Assembly (NCBI GenBank): GCA_016287095.1
Contig: JAEEVK010000005.1
Location: forward strand, 1 to 64,000
Direction of reading: 5' to 3'
Source of the DNA: Lachnospiraceae bacterium
GTDB lineage: Bacteria; Bacillota; Clostridia; Lachnospirales; Lachnospiraceae
Length of the DNA: 64,000 bases
Below the pieces are notes generated by a model. It was not told the origin of the DNA, made no database searches, and saw only the letters and a list, made by a program, of their open reading frames with translations. Position numbers and translations under genes: made by a program. Positions 29,290 through 39,562 of this stretch are shown one piece after another. Every line of letters begins with the position of its first letter. Within the stretch, counting starts at the first letter, position 1.

Positions 29290-32200
29290 TTATACGAGAA
29301 GATATCTTCGAGCTCTTCCTTGGTCAATGTATCGATAAACACTCCGTTTGCGGTAATGACTGAGTCGAGGAGCTCTTTTTTCTTTTGCTGTAATTTGTAA
29401 ATCTTTTCCTCAATGGTACCGCGGGTGAGCAGTTTCAATACATATACATCGTTGGTCTGACCTATACGGTATGCTCTGTCTGTAGCCTGCTCCTCTACAG
29501 CCGGGTTCCACCAGGGATCATAATGTATGACGGTATCCGCACCGATCAGGTTAAGACCTGTACCGCCGGCTTTCAGTGATATAAGGAATACCTGACCTTT
29601 TCCGTCATTAAATTCCTTCGCCATCTCAAGTCTCTCTTTGGGAGGAGTAGCACCATCCAGATAGAAGAACTCTATCTCTTTTGCTTCAAACTCCTGCTTT
29701 ATGATATCCAGCATACCGGTAAACTGCGAGAATACGATGGTTCTGTGTCCGTTTGCTATAGCATTGGTTATCTGCTGCAGGAGCAGATCAAGCTTACCGC
29801 TTCCACCCTTATAGTTAGATAAAAATGTAGAGGGATGACAGCATATCTGACGCAGCCTGGTAAGTGCCGCAAGTATCTTGATCCTGCTTTTCTCTAAACC
29901 GTTCTCCTGGATCTCTCCAAATATATCAGTCTTAAGTTCGTTCATATACGCAAGGTATACCTTACGCTGCTCGTCCGTCATATCTGTCAGCATCTTTTCC
30001 TCGAGCTTATCAGGTAAGTCGTTAAGCACATCCTTCTTCATCCTTCGAAGGATGAAAGGTCTGATACGTGAATTAAGATCGGATATGGCCTTTTCATCAC
30101 CGTTGATGATGGGCTTTTCATATCTTACGGTAAACCTTGAGTGAGTCATAAGGAAGTTTGGCATAATATAATCAAACAATGACCAAAGCTCCGATAATGA
30201 GTTTTCTATAGGAGTACCTGTAAGCGCAAATCTATGGTCAGCCTTAAGCTGTTTTACACATTGAGCATTCAAGGATGCGGCATTTTTGATAAACTGAGCC
30301 TCATCCAGGAATATGGTATTAAATATTATCTTCTTGTAATACTGAACATCACGTCTGATCAGCGGATACGAAGTGATAAGTATATCGTACTCACCGCTGT
30401 TTTCTATCATATGATATCTTTCGTTGGGATTACCGGCTACAACCTGGCATTTAAGGTCAGGAGCAAAGTTGTTAATCTCATCCATCCAGTTATATATGAT
30501 GGAGCTCGGACATACTATCAGGAACTGGTTGTGCTCCTCTTCCTGTCTCTGCTTCTTGCCTGTTATATAGCATATAGCCTGCAGAGTCTTACCAAGACCC
30601 ATATCATCGGCAAGTATTCCGCCCAGACTGTTTGCAGCCAGAGTCATCATCCACTTATAGCCCGTAGTCTGGTAGCCTCGTAAAGTCGCATTTATACCCT
30701 GAGGCAGATCATAATCCGTCTCAGTTGCCTTGGTTATCCTCTCGATGAGTTCCTTAAACTCTTTGTTTTTATTTACCTTAAAACCGCTCTTTTCAAGCGC
30801 ATCGTCAAGATAAAATGCATTGCTCTTAGGCAGCAGGATACCGGTGTCATCGATATTCTTCGAGGTAACACCCAGATTATCCAATATATCGGAGAGCCTC
30901 TCCATATCCCCATCTTCAAGGTTTATGAAGCTGCCGTCATACATTCTGTAATATTTCTTACGTACCTTAAGAGCTCTGAAAAGAGCTTTAAGCTCGTCAT
31001 TAGACATATTCTCGAAATCGAAGTTCATCTCGAGCAGGTCCATCTTACTGCTGACTCTGAGGCCTATATTAAAGTTGCCGCCTGTACGAACCTTAAGTTT
31101 CTTAAAGTCCTCTGAATAGTATACTTCAGCCTGCTCTAGCAGGTCTGTCTTTTCACTGAGCAGGAAATCATATATAGCCGACTCAGACTTTAACAGATAG
31201 AAATTACTCCTGGGCTCAAAACCGTAGTTTTCAAGTATATTGCGGAGCTTGTCTTCCTTATCCTTCTGTCTGATAATGATATAATAGTCGGAATCAGGAT
31301 TCTCAAAGCTTGAAAATTCAAATTTGTCATATATGAAATGCAGATCTGCCTTAATACCGTTGTTATACCTGTCAAAGTATACAGACGCATGTAATTCGGG
31401 ACTGATATATCTGTCCTGAAGCTCCTCGGGGATATCTATATCCATGCTGTCACCGATCTTAGGCAGTACTTCTTCAAGAAAACGCTGCTTGTTTTCACCT
31501 CTAAAGAGCAATGCAGGCTTATCTGCACCCAGAGCATTAAAAAACGGAGCATAATTACGCTTAAACTGAGGTGTGGGCATAAAAACAGCACCATTATAGT
31601 AGATCAGATCACCGTTTTTAGAAAGAGGGAGCACAGCTTCCTTGTCACGGTAGTCAAACATAATGGTATCTTCAACTATATCAAGATCATATTTAATATT
31701 GGGATTTTCCTTAAACACTCTTACGTTTTCATATACTTTTCCGTACAGATTGAGCGTAAAGGTGTTTCTGCCGAGTATCAGCAGCAGTTTCTTAAGTAAT
31801 GTCTGATTGATGGTAAGTGTTGATTTATAGAAGAACTTTTTACTGTCCAGGCTCTCATCCATACCGAATATCTGGTACATCTCAAGTATGAAATCAAGTA
31901 TATTCTGGGAAGACCTGTCAAATTCGCACTCTCTGAAAACGAAAGAAAAATCCTTTCCGAGAGTAATATCGGTCTGCTTTACGTAATCAAAGATAAACTT
32001 CTTTAAAGTCTGTACCTTATATAGCTTTTCACGGCCTGCCTTAATCGACAGATAGGCATTTGAATCAGCCTTGCTCATGATCTCTGGTACCGTAATTATA
32101 GGCTCGATATGAAATACATTTTTAGCAAAATCAAGGTCTTCCTGTGCCTGGAAAAAGTCAAGAACTGAGCAGGCACGCCTGTCTTCGGGTGTGGGCTGCT

Positions 32201-32531
32201 TCATCAGTTTTTCTTTTTCCTGTGTCTTTAAAATAGCAAAAAGGCCGGCTATAACATGTTTGCAGGCCCCACTTTCTTTATCCTTGAGCGACGAAGCGCA
32301 GTTACAGCTATACGAAAATCTGATAACTGCATCGTCATCCTCATTATCTTTTTCTTTGTCATCTATTATCACTGTATAGTCAAACACATCATTAACAACG
32401 ATACGCATCTGACCGGTTTTAAGGCATGTAATACTCTTTACCTGTCCATTTCTGTACAGATAAATACCTCTTGAATATGTCAGTTCATCTGCTGCTAAAT
32501 TTTTCAGTATCAACCTTGATAATTGCTGCAT
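29286..32531 (-). CDS. SNF2-family DEAD/DEAH helicase with SWIM zinc finger
   Basis: SWIM CxCx..CxH (CNCASSLKDKESGACKH); LADDMGLGKTLQ, LDEAQFIKN, AGGTGLNLIGADTVIHYDPWWNPAVEEQATDRAYRIGQ. Confidence 0.95.
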   Translation of the reverse strand: MQQLSRLILKNLAADELTYSRGIYLYRNGQVKSITCLKTGQMRIVVNDVFDYTVIIDDKEKDNEDDDAVIRFSYSCNCASSLKDKESGACKHVIAGLFAILKTQEKEKLMKQPTPEDRRACSVLDFFQAQEDLDFAKNVFHIEPIITVPEIMSKADSNAYLSIKAGREKLYKVQTLKKFIFDYVKQTDITLGKDFSFVFRECEFDRSSQNILDFILEMYQIFGMDESLDSKKFFYKSTLTINQTLLKKLLLILGRNTFTLNLYGKVYENVRVFKENPNIKYDLDIVEDTIMFDYRDKEAVLPLSKNGDLIYYNGAVFMPTPQFKRNYAPFFNALGADKPALLFRGENKQRFLEEVLPKIGDSMDIDIPEELQDRYISPELHASVYFDRYNNGIKADLHFIYDKFEFSSFENPDSDYYIIIRQKDKEDKLRNILENYGFEPRSNFYLLKSESAIYDFLLSEKTDLLEQAEVYYSEDFKKLKVRTGGNFNIGLRVSSKMDLLEMNFDFENMSNDELKALFRALKVRKKYYRMYDGSFINLEDGDMERLSDILDNLGVTSKNIDDTGILLPKSNAFYLDDALEKSGFKVNKNKEFKELIERITKATETDYDLPQGINATLRGYQTTGYKWMMTLAANSLGGILADDMGLGKTLQAICYITGKKQRQEEEHNQFLIVCPSSIIYNWMDEINNFAPDLKCQVVAGNPNERYHMIENSGEYDILITSYPLIRRDVQYYKKIIFNTIFLDEAQFIKNAASLNAQCVKQLKADHRFALTGTPIENSLSELWSLFDYIMPNFLMTHSRFTVRYEKPIINGDEKAISDLNSRIRPFILRRMKKDVLNDLPDKLEEKMLTDMTDEQRKVYLAYMNELKTDIFGEIQENGLEKSRIKILAALTRLRQICCHPSTFLSNYKGGSGKLDLLLQQITNAIANGHRTIVFSQFTGMLDIIKQEFEAKEIEFFYLDGATPPKERLEMAKEFNDGKGQVFLISLKAGGTGLNLIGADTVIHYDPWWNPAVEEQATDRAYRIGQTNDVYVLKLLTRGTIEEKIYKLQQKKKELLDSVITANGVFIDTLTKEELEDIFSYN

Positions 32532-32548
32532 CTACAATACCTCTTATA

Positions 32549-32574
32549 TGTGTCAATAGTTACCGTTTGACACA
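32549..32574. repeat. Short TIR-bounded repeat (TGTGTCA...TGACACA)
   Basis: tgtgtcaatagttaccgtttgacaca between SNF2 and U32 genes; same terminal inverted repeat as the elements in mtaB. Confidence 0.65.
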
Positions 32575-32578
32575 TTTT

Positions 32579-33829
32579 TTACATAATGGGTCCTCGTCTA
32601 AGTAAATCTCCTGGTTCCGCTTCTATATCCAGATAAACAAATATCCTTTGTGAAGCGTGCGGACAGCTCTCCATATCATTGCCATCACTGTCAGTGATCT
32701 TAAGTACTTTGCATGTCTTTATATCAAGACTGCCGGGTGATAAAAGTTCTATCTCATCACCTACACAGAATTTGTTTTTTTGTATCAGTTCACATTTTGT
32801 GCTTATATCAAGGGAATGTTCAGTCTGTACATTTATCAGTGTCCCCAGATACACGAAATCCTTTACATAAGTGCTTTCACCGTATACCATGGACTCAGCG
32901 GTAGGTTTACCGAAATAAAAGCCTGTGGTAAACATCCTGTTGGTACACTTAGCGATCTCTTCAAGATACGTGGGGACATTTGCTTTATACTCTTCAGGAT
33001 TCTCAAAATATGTATCTATCGCATTTCTGTATGCTCTCGCTATGGTTGCAACATAGAGAGCTGTCTTCATCCTGCCTTCGATCTTTAAAGAATCTATACC
33101 GGCATCCACTATCTCAGGGATATGGTCTATCATGCAGAGGTCCTTGGAATTAAAAATATATGTACCTCTCTCATTTTCTTCTATCGGGAAATACTCACCC
33201 GGTCTGGTTTCTTCACTGATATAATATTTCCATCTGCACGGATGAGTGCATTCACCGAGGTTAGCATCCCTGCCTGTCAGATAATTACTGAGCAAGCATC
33301 TGCCGGAGTAAGAAATACACATCGCACCATGGATAAAGCTCTCTATCTCACAGTCATCCGGAATGTTTTGCCTTATCTCTTTAATTTCAGCAAGTGTCAG
33401 CTCCCTAGCAGAAACGATGCGCTTTGCACCCTGGTTATACCAGAACTTAAAGGTCTGGTAGTTTACGTTATTGGCCTGTGTACTTATATGCCTCTCTACA
33501 TCGGGAGCGTATTCCTTTGCCAGTTCAAATACACCGGGATCACTTATGATAAAACCATCGGGTTTTATCATTCCAAGAAATGCCAGATAATCCTTAAGAC
33601 CATCAAGATCATTATTATGAGCCGTGATGTTAACAGTCACATATATTTTTTTATTTATACTATGTGCGTATTCAACAGCTTCCTTTAACTCATCATCCGA
33701 GAAGTTATGAGCCTTTGCCCTCAGAGAAAACATATCTCCTCCGACATAAACAGCATCGGCACCGAATCTAAAAGCTGTTTTCAAAACATCCAGGCTCCCC
33801 GCCGGCATAAGTAATTCAGGCTTTCTCAA
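32579..33829 (-). CDS. U32-family peptidase
   Basis: KPELLMPAGSLDVLKTAFRFGADAVYVGG; ESFIHGAMCISYSGRCLLSNYLTGRDANLGECTHPCRWKY. Confidence 0.95.
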   Translation of the reverse strand: MRKPELLMPAGSLDVLKTAFRFGADAVYVGGDMFSLRAKAHNFSDDELKEAVEYAHSINKKIYVTVNITAHNNDLDGLKDYLAFLGMIKPDGFIISDPGVFELAKEYAPDVERHISTQANNVNYQTFKFWYNQGAKRIVSARELTLAEIKEIRQNIPDDCEIESFIHGAMCISYSGRCLLSNYLTGRDANLGECTHPCRWKYYISEETRPGEYFPIEENERGTYIFNSKDLCMIDHIPEIVDAGIDSLKIEGRMKTALYVATIARAYRNAIDTYFENPEEYKANVPTYLEEIAKCTNRMFTTGFYFGKPTAESMVYGESTYVKDFVYLGTLINVQTEHSLDISTKCELIQKNKFCVGDEIELLSPGSLDIKTCKVLKITDSDGNDMESCPHASQRIFVYLDIEAEPGDLLRRGPIM

Positions 33830-33830
33830 A

Positions 33831-34481
33831 CTATTTCTCCTTATTTATTGAAACTGCAACACCGTCCCCAACAGGTAATATCACTGTCTCAAAATCATCC
33901 GAATGAGTAAGTTCATATAAGTACTCCCTCATCCTCTTATGTATCGTCCGGTCACGTCTCTCTATGGAAAACTTGGACTCTGCGATACTGCCCTCAAGAA
34001 GTACATTATCCGTAACCAGCATCCCGCCGGGATTAAGCAATGTCTTTATGGGCTTTAAGAACTCAGGATACTGACCCTTAGCAGCATCTAAAAAAATAAA
34101 ATCATATCTTTCGGTATGATTCAGAACCATATTATCAAGTACCGTTAAAGCATCGCCTTCGATCAACCTTATCCGATCGTGACCGGCAAGGTTTTTTCTG
34201 GCATCTTTTAGTCTCATTTCGACTTTTTCTATAGTTGTTATCTCTGTTTCAGGCCTGGAAAAACGCTCCAAAAACAAAGTTGAAAACCCAATGGCAGTGC
34301 CAATCTCAAGGATTTTCAATGGATTCCTTTCCAACAAAATCACTTTAAGAAACTGCTGCATGGATTTTCTTATTATGGGCACCCCGTTTGCGAGTGCCCA
34401 CTCTTCTAAATCTCTTAAATCATCCGGCAAATCCGGTATCAAAGAATCTATATATCCTTCAATATGTTCATTAACAATCAT
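33831..34481 (-). CDS. O-methyltransferase (class I SAM-dependent)
   Basis: LKILEIGTAIGFSTLFLERF, YDFIFLDAAKGQY, LVTDNVLLEGSI. Confidence 0.92.
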   Translation of the reverse strand: MIVNEHIEGYIDSLIPDLPDDLRDLEEWALANGVPIIRKSMQQFLKVILLERNPLKILEIGTAIGFSTLFLERFSRPETEITTIEKVEMRLKDARKNLAGHDRIRLIEGDALTVLDNMVLNHTERYDFIFLDAAKGQYPEFLKPIKTLLNPGGMLVTDNVLLEGSIAESKFSIERRDRTIHKRMREYLYELTHSDDFETVILPVGDGVAVSINKEK

Positions 34482-34975
34482 GGTGAAGCCTCAGCATCTT
34501 CTACGGTAACTTCTCCCTCTATCGAATTCTTGGCATCACATATCATGGCCAGGATCTCATCGTAGTTCATCGAAGTGTTCAATACATAGGTACCACCCTT
34601 TATATCGTACTTTTTCTTTGAACTGTTTTCATCCTTACTACCCGATGCCAGATTTCCAAGCTGAACCTTGATGAAGAAAGAATACTTATCGGAAACCAAC
34701 TTATTGGTCTCAAGCTTTGTGGCAATGTTCATAGTGGACTCACCCTTAAGTATCTGGATCTTCACATCCCTGCCGGGAGCCTCCTCTACGGCAACATCAC
34801 CAAAAATCCTATATGCGTAATCATATGATATATTAACAGCCTTGATCAAAAAGTAAATCAGGACTACATATATCACAACATTGAGACAGACGGACAAAAA
34901 ACCGCCGGTCATACGAAGAAGTACTCTGGTACCTGAGGACCTGCCGGTACCCTTCGCATTTACATATCTGCTCAT
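34478..34975 (-). CDS. Small membrane protein resembling the N-terminal region of MltG/YceG
   Basis: TM segment then KIQILKGESTMNIATKLETNKLVSDKYSFFI...KGGTYVLNTSMNYDEILAMI; no catalytic YceG domain. Confidence 0.6.
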   Translation of the reverse strand: MSRYVNAKGTGRSSGTRVLLRMTGGFLSVCLNVVIYVVLIYFLIKAVNISYDYAYRIFGDVAVEEAPGRDVKIQILKGESTMNIATKLETNKLVSDKYSFFIKVQLGNLASGSKDENSSKKKYDIKGGTYVLNTSMNYDEILAMICDAKNSIEGEVTVEDAEASP

Positions 34976-34976
34976 T

Positions 34977-36665
34977 TTAGACCTCCATAAATACCGGAAG
35001 GATGATAGGTCTTCTCTTCATCCTCTTCCACAGGAAATCAGCAAGATCGTCCCTGATCAGTGATTTCATCTTATTTTGATCGGTTATCTCCCTGGATCTG
35101 ATAAGATCCAAAGTAGCTATAACCTCACCCTCAAGAGCCTCTATAAGTTCCTCGGCCTCCTTGACATATACAAAACCTCTTGAAGAAATATCGGGACCGG
35201 CCAGTACCTCACCGGTAGCGGAATCAAATGTAAGAGATACTACAATAAGTCCGCTCTCAGACAACTGCTGTCTGTCACGAAGTACGATATTTCCTACATC
35301 TCCGACACCAAGACCGTCTACCATAACGGCACCGACCTTAACCTTGTCGGTCAGGACACCTTTTTCTTCATTAAGCTCCAAAACATCGCCCGATGAGAGG
35401 ATAAATACATTATCCTTCTCAACACCCATATTTACAGCCAACTCCTTATGTGCGGTGAGGAATCTGTACTCACCGTGAACAGGTATGGCATACTTGGGCT
35501 TAACCAGTGAGTAAATAAGCTTTATCTCCTCCTGGCAGGCATGTCCGGATACATGAGCATCCTGGAATATAACCTTTGCTCCGATCATGCTCAGTTCGTT
35601 GATAACCTTGAAAATATTCTTTTCATTACCGGGGATGGCTGAAGAACTGAATATTACTACATCTCCGGGCTTGATGGTCACCTTTTTATGAATATTGGCC
35701 GCCATCCTGGAAAGAGCTGCCATGGCTTCTCCCTGGCTGCCTGTAGTGATCAGTACAGTCTTTTCATCCTTATAGCTCTTCATCTGCTCTATAGGAATGA
35801 TAGTACCCTCTTTAACAGTAATATATCCAAGCTCGCAGGCAGTAGAGATAACGTTTACCATGCTCCTGCCTTCAACTACCACTTTTCTGCCGTATTTCTC
35901 AGCCGAATTAATGATCTGCTGTACACGGTCGACATTGGTCGAGAAGGTAGCCACTATGATCCTGCGGTCACTGTTCTCCATGAATATGGTATCAAATGTC
36001 TTGCCCACTGTCTTTTCAGACATCGTATATCCGGGACGAAGTACATTGGTACTGTCGCACATAAGAGCAAGAACGCCCTTTTTCCCGAGCTCTGCTAGAC
36101 GGGGCAGATCTATGGTCTCTCCGTATACCGGAGTATAATCCACTTTAAAGTCACCTGTATGAACTATAACACCTGCAGGTGAAAAGATAGCCAGTGCTGC
36201 TGCATCAGCTATACTGTGATTGGTCCTGATAAATTCAACCCTGAAATCACCGGCATTAACGCTCTGACCGTATTTCACGGTCTTTATCTTAACTTTCTTG
36301 GGCATCTCATGCTCTCTGAGCTTATTTTCTATAAGCGCAGTAGTAAGACATGTAGCATATACGGGTACACATATATCCTTAAGTACATAAGGCAGTGCAC
36401 CAATATGATCCTCATGTCCGTGAGTTATGAAAAAGCCCTTTACTTTATCTATATTATCCTTCAGATACGATACATCCGGGATGACCAGGTCTATACCCAG
36501 CATATCATCCTCAGGAAATGCAATACCACAGTCCACTACTATGATGGAATCATCATATTCAAAGGCTGTGATATTCATACCTATCTGCTCCAGACCGCCT
36601 AAAGGTATAACCTTGACTGAAGGGAGCTCCGGCTCTTCTATTATTTCTGTTTCTTTCTTACTCAA
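34977..36665 (-). CDS. rnj: Ribonuclease J
   Basis: HGHEDHIGALPYVL, VHTGDFKVDYTPV, HVSGHACQEE, PVHGEYRFL. Confidence 0.95.
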   Translation of the reverse strand: MSKKETEIIEEPELPSVKVIPLGGLEQIGMNITAFEYDDSIIVVDCGIAFPEDDMLGIDLVIPDVSYLKDNIDKVKGFFITHGHEDHIGALPYVLKDICVPVYATCLTTALIENKLREHEMPKKVKIKTVKYGQSVNAGDFRVEFIRTNHSIADAAALAIFSPAGVIVHTGDFKVDYTPVYGETIDLPRLAELGKKGVLALMCDSTNVLRPGYTMSEKTVGKTFDTIFMENSDRRIIVATFSTNVDRVQQIINSAEKYGRKVVVEGRSMVNVISTACELGYITVKEGTIIPIEQMKSYKDEKTVLITTGSQGEAMAALSRMAANIHKKVTIKPGDVVIFSSSAIPGNEKNIFKVINELSMIGAKVIFQDAHVSGHACQEEIKLIYSLVKPKYAIPVHGEYRFLTAHKELAVNMGVEKDNVFILSSGDVLELNEEKGVLTDKVKVGAVMVDGLGVGDVGNIVLRDRQQLSESGLIVVSLTFDSATGEVLAGPDISSRGFVYVKEAEELIEALEGEVIATLDLIRSREITDQNKMKSLIRDDLADFLWKRMKRRPIILPVFMEV

Positions 36666-36681
36666 AATCTATTCTCCACGA

Positions 36682-36975
36682 TTATTTAGTTTCATCGACA
36701 TCATCGACAATATCAACATCATCAAGCAGCTCGTTAAAGATTTCACCGACTGCATCAAGTTCTTTCTTGTCATCTACCAGTGCATAAGCTACTTCTTTGT
36801 TATCCGAAGCCAGCTCCTTTAATATATAGGCATTAGCCTCCATATCGTCTTCGCTGTCTGTCACCAGTATATAGTTTTTGCCGTTAAGCTTAGTATCAGC
36901 TATAGCATAAAGATTGATGACGTTTCCATCATCGGTCGTAAACTTTATAAGTTTAGCATCCTTATTATCTTCCAT
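36682..36975 (-). CDS. DUF1292 family protein
   Basis: Small acidic protein between rnj and ruvX; IKFTTDDGNVINLYAIADTKLNGKNYILVTD. Confidence 0.85.
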   Translation of the reverse strand: MEDNKDAKLIKFTTDDGNVINLYAIADTKLNGKNYILVTDSEDDMEANAYILKELASDNKEVAYALVDDKKELDAVGEIFNELLDDVDIVDDVDETK

Positions 36976-37001
36976 CTTATGATCCTATCCTGTATATCCG
37001 G

Positions 37002-37433
37002 TTATTTTGTATTAGACAAATAGTTAAGATAGCTCTGCAGTATGATGACTGCAGCGAGCTTGTCTATAACTTCGCCTTTTTTAACATAACCGTATCCTAC
37101 ATCGTCCAAAACACGGGATGCCTCTACAGTTGTAAGTCTTTCATCCCATAAAATCACAGAGAGTCCTGTCCTTCTCTCAAGAGCAGCCGCAAACTCCCTG
37201 CATTTTTCTGCTCTTTCTCCCTCGGTGTTATCCAGCTTTTTGGGGAGGCCGAGCACTATTTTATCAACTCCGTACTCAGCTATCAGCTCTTCGATACGAG
37301 CCAGAGTCTTTCTAAGTTTGGTCTCATGAGTCCTTCTGATGGTCTCTTTGGGCTGTGCAGTGATCAAAAGCTCATCACTGATAGCCACGCCACAGGTCAT
37401 GGCACCAAAATCAAGTCCAATTATCCTACTCAT
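37002..37433 (-). CDS. ruvX: Holliday junction resolvase-like protein RuvX/YqgF
   Basis: [51 protein letters not shown]. Confidence 0.95.
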   Translation of the reverse strand: MSRIIGLDFGAMTCGVAISDELLITAQPKETIRRTHETKLRKTLARIEELIAEYGVDKIVLGLPKKLDNTEGERAEKCREFAAALERRTGLSVILWDERLTTVEASRVLDDVGYGYVKKGEVIDKLAAVIILQSYLNYLSNTK

Positions 37434-37443
37434 ATATATCCTA

Positions 37444-37704
37444 TTACCTGAAATTGATATCGATGTACTCCTTTAAGAGCTCCTCGATGATCTCATCACG
37501 CTCAACACGCATAATCTGGCTCCTGGCACCGTTATGGCTGGTGATATAGGTAGGATCACCCGACATGATGTAACCAACGATCTGGCTTACAGGGTTGTAG
37601 CCCTTCTGAGTAAGCGCGGTATATACATCCTCAATAGTGTCCTTAACGAGATTAGCGCTGTCATTGACCGGTCTGAAGTACTGTGTATCTCCTCTTTGTT
37701 CCAT
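37444..37704 (-). CDS. IreB family regulatory phosphoprotein (DUF965)
   Basis: [41 protein letters not shown]; internal ATG at 37704 preferred start. Confidence 0.93.
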   Translation of the reverse strand: MEQRGDTQYFRPVNDSANLVKDTIEDVYTALTQKGYNPVSQIVGYIMSGDPTYITSHNGARSQIMRVERDEIIEELLKEYIDINFR

Positions 37705-37793
37705 TTGTAAAAACCCCATTTCTGCGCATCTTTTACAGGCGTGCACGTGCCTTTTTTTGTATCACTTCATTATAACCTAGAATCCTAAGTATT

Positions 37794-39347
37794 TCAAGTG
37801 TTTTTTTGTACTTTTCCCAAAAGAATGCCATCTTTTAATATACTTTCAATCCTGACGGAGAGAATCTGGTTAATATATTGGTTTACATTGGGACATTCCA
37901 CTCGGTGTGTCACTATGGACGGTTCTCTTTGACACATCTCAGGTGTGTCATTGGGGACGTTTCTCTTTGACACACTCAGAGCCCCAATCGAACATTTCAC
38001 CTGAACATACCTCTCTGTGAGGCCTAAAGCATAGATTTCACTGCTTTCTTCGACGATTTCCTCCACCAGTATCTTTACTGTCTCACCTATAAATGATCCG
38101 TTATAGGTATCTCTCATTGCATCATCGAGTTGCTGAAGGCTAACACTTCGTTCATGCTTTACCTTTTCGGTGAGCTGTCCGGGCATCCTGTCAGCTACCG
38201 TTCCGCGTCGTCTTGAGTATTTAAAGATATGCATCTTGGCAAATGCTGCCTCTTTGCACTTATCATAAGATTCTTTAAACTCTTCCTCCGTCTCTCCGGG
38301 GAAACCGACTATAACATCGGTAGTAATAGCCGGTCTGTCGAATACTTCACGCAGGATGGTACATTTATCAAGAAATTCCTGCATAGTATAATGGCGGTTC
38401 ATCCTCTTAAGCACCGTATCGCAGCCGCTTTGGAGTGACAGATGAAAATGCGGACAAACCGAAGGTATTTCCTTTAGTGCTAAAGCAAACTCCTTTGTGA
38501 TGATCCTGGGCTCCAGTGAACCAAGTCTTATCCTTTCTATGCCCTTAACTTCAGATATTTTCTTAATTAAACTAAGCAAAGGTGCACTGTTAAATTCTAT
38601 GATAGACACATTCTTCATGAATTTTTCGTAGTTATCCAAGCCGTAAGATGATATATGTATTCCTGTAAGCACTACTTCTTTAAAGCCTTTTCCTGCCAGG
38701 GCTCTTACTTCGTCAAGTATATCCGCTTCATCTCTTGAACGTACTCTGCCTCTTGCATATGGTATTATGCAGTACGAGCAAAACTGATTACATCCGTCCT
38801 CAATCCTTACAAATGCACGGCTTCTTTCCGGATAATCGTTGATAGAGAAGCTTTCAACCTGCTTTTCACAAGCTATATCTTCCAGATATTTTTCATTACC
38901 GATAACATTGTCATTTTCAATATCAGAATCAGTATTTGTATTATCCGTTACTTTATTAGCAGATACATCAGTAAAAAACTGTAATATTGCATCAGCTATC
39001 TCACCCTTATGATTGTTTCCGATCAGGATGTCTGCCACCTCGTTCAGCTTATCCTTATCCTTTTCGGTCTGAACATAACAGCCCGTAGCAACAATAACAG
39101 CTTCAGGATTCAGACTTTTTGCCCTGTGCAGCATCTGTCTGGATTTTCTGTCAGCTATATTGGTGACAGAACATGTATTTATGATATATACATCTGCTAT
39201 TTCATCAAAATCAACTATTTCAAAGCCTTTTTCAACTAAATCTTCTCTTATTCGCTCAGTCTCATAGGAGTTAACTTTACATCCCAAAGACAATAGAGCC
39301 GCTTTATGAGTCATAAAACCTCCATTTTTACTGCTAAATGTATTCAT
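37794..39347 (-). CDS. mtaB: MtaB-like tRNA methylthiotransferase, C-terminal region carries repeat-derived insertion
   Basis: KAALLSLGCKVNSYETE, radical-SAM CSYCIIPYARGRVRSR; TRAM region interrupted by VPNDTPEMCQREPSIVTHRVECPN encoded by two repeats. Confidence 0.93.
   Translation of the reverse strand: MNTFSSKNGGFMTHKAALLSLGCKVNSYETERIREDLVEKGFEIVDFDEIADVYIINTCSVTNIADRKSRQMLHRAKSLNPEAVIVATGCYVQTEKDKDKLNEVADILIGNNHKGEIADAILQFFTDVSANKVTDNTNTDSDIENDNVIGNEKYLEDIACEKQVESFSINDYPERSRAFVRIEDGCNQFCSYCIIPYARGRVRSRDEADILDEVRALAGKGFKEVVLTGIHISSYGLDNYEKFMKNVSIIEFNSAPLLSLIKKISEVKGIERIRLGSLEPRIITKEFALALKEIPSVCPHFHLSLQSGCDTVLKRMNRHYTMQEFLDKCTILREVFDRPAITTDVIVGFPGETEEEFKESYDKCKEAAFAKMHIFKYSRRRGTVADRMPGQLTEKVKHERSVSLQQLDDAMRDTYNGSFIGETVKILVEEIVEESSEIYALGLTERYVQVKCSIGALSVSKRNVPNDTPEMCQREPSIVTHRVECPNVNQYINQILSVRIESILKDGILLGKVQKNT
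37906..37936. repeat. TIR-bounded GGACGGTTCTCT repeat, unit 1
   Basis: tgtgtcactatggacggttctctttgacaca; 27/31 identical to unit 2. Confidence 0.85.
37944..37974. repeat. TIR-bounded GGACGGTTCTCT repeat, unit 2
   Basis: tgtgtcattggggacgtttctctttgacaca. Confidence 0.85.
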
Positions 39348-39482
39348 ATTGAACGAGAAAATTATATTTTATGCCCCTAATTGTATAAAATGCACAAAAG
39401 ATTTTTCTGCTCATTCATCATAAAACTAAATAATTGATAAGACATCTCCTAAAAAAACCTTAAATTTTGGCAAATCTAAGTG

Positions 39483-39511
39483 TTGACATTAGCACAAAGT
39501 CAAGTTATACT
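39483..39511 (+). promoter_or_regulatory. Putative strong sigma-A promoter of the HPr-like gene
   Basis: TTGACA (39483-39488), 17 nt spacer, TATACT (39506-39511). Confidence 0.7.
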
Positions 39512-39562
39512 ATAGCACAGAAGGAAACAAAAACAGGGTTTCCTAAAGAAAGGAGAATGAAA

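Noticed and set aside
33122-33688. 188 aa plus-strand ORF
   Set aside because: Antisense to the U32 peptidase gene with no domain signature.
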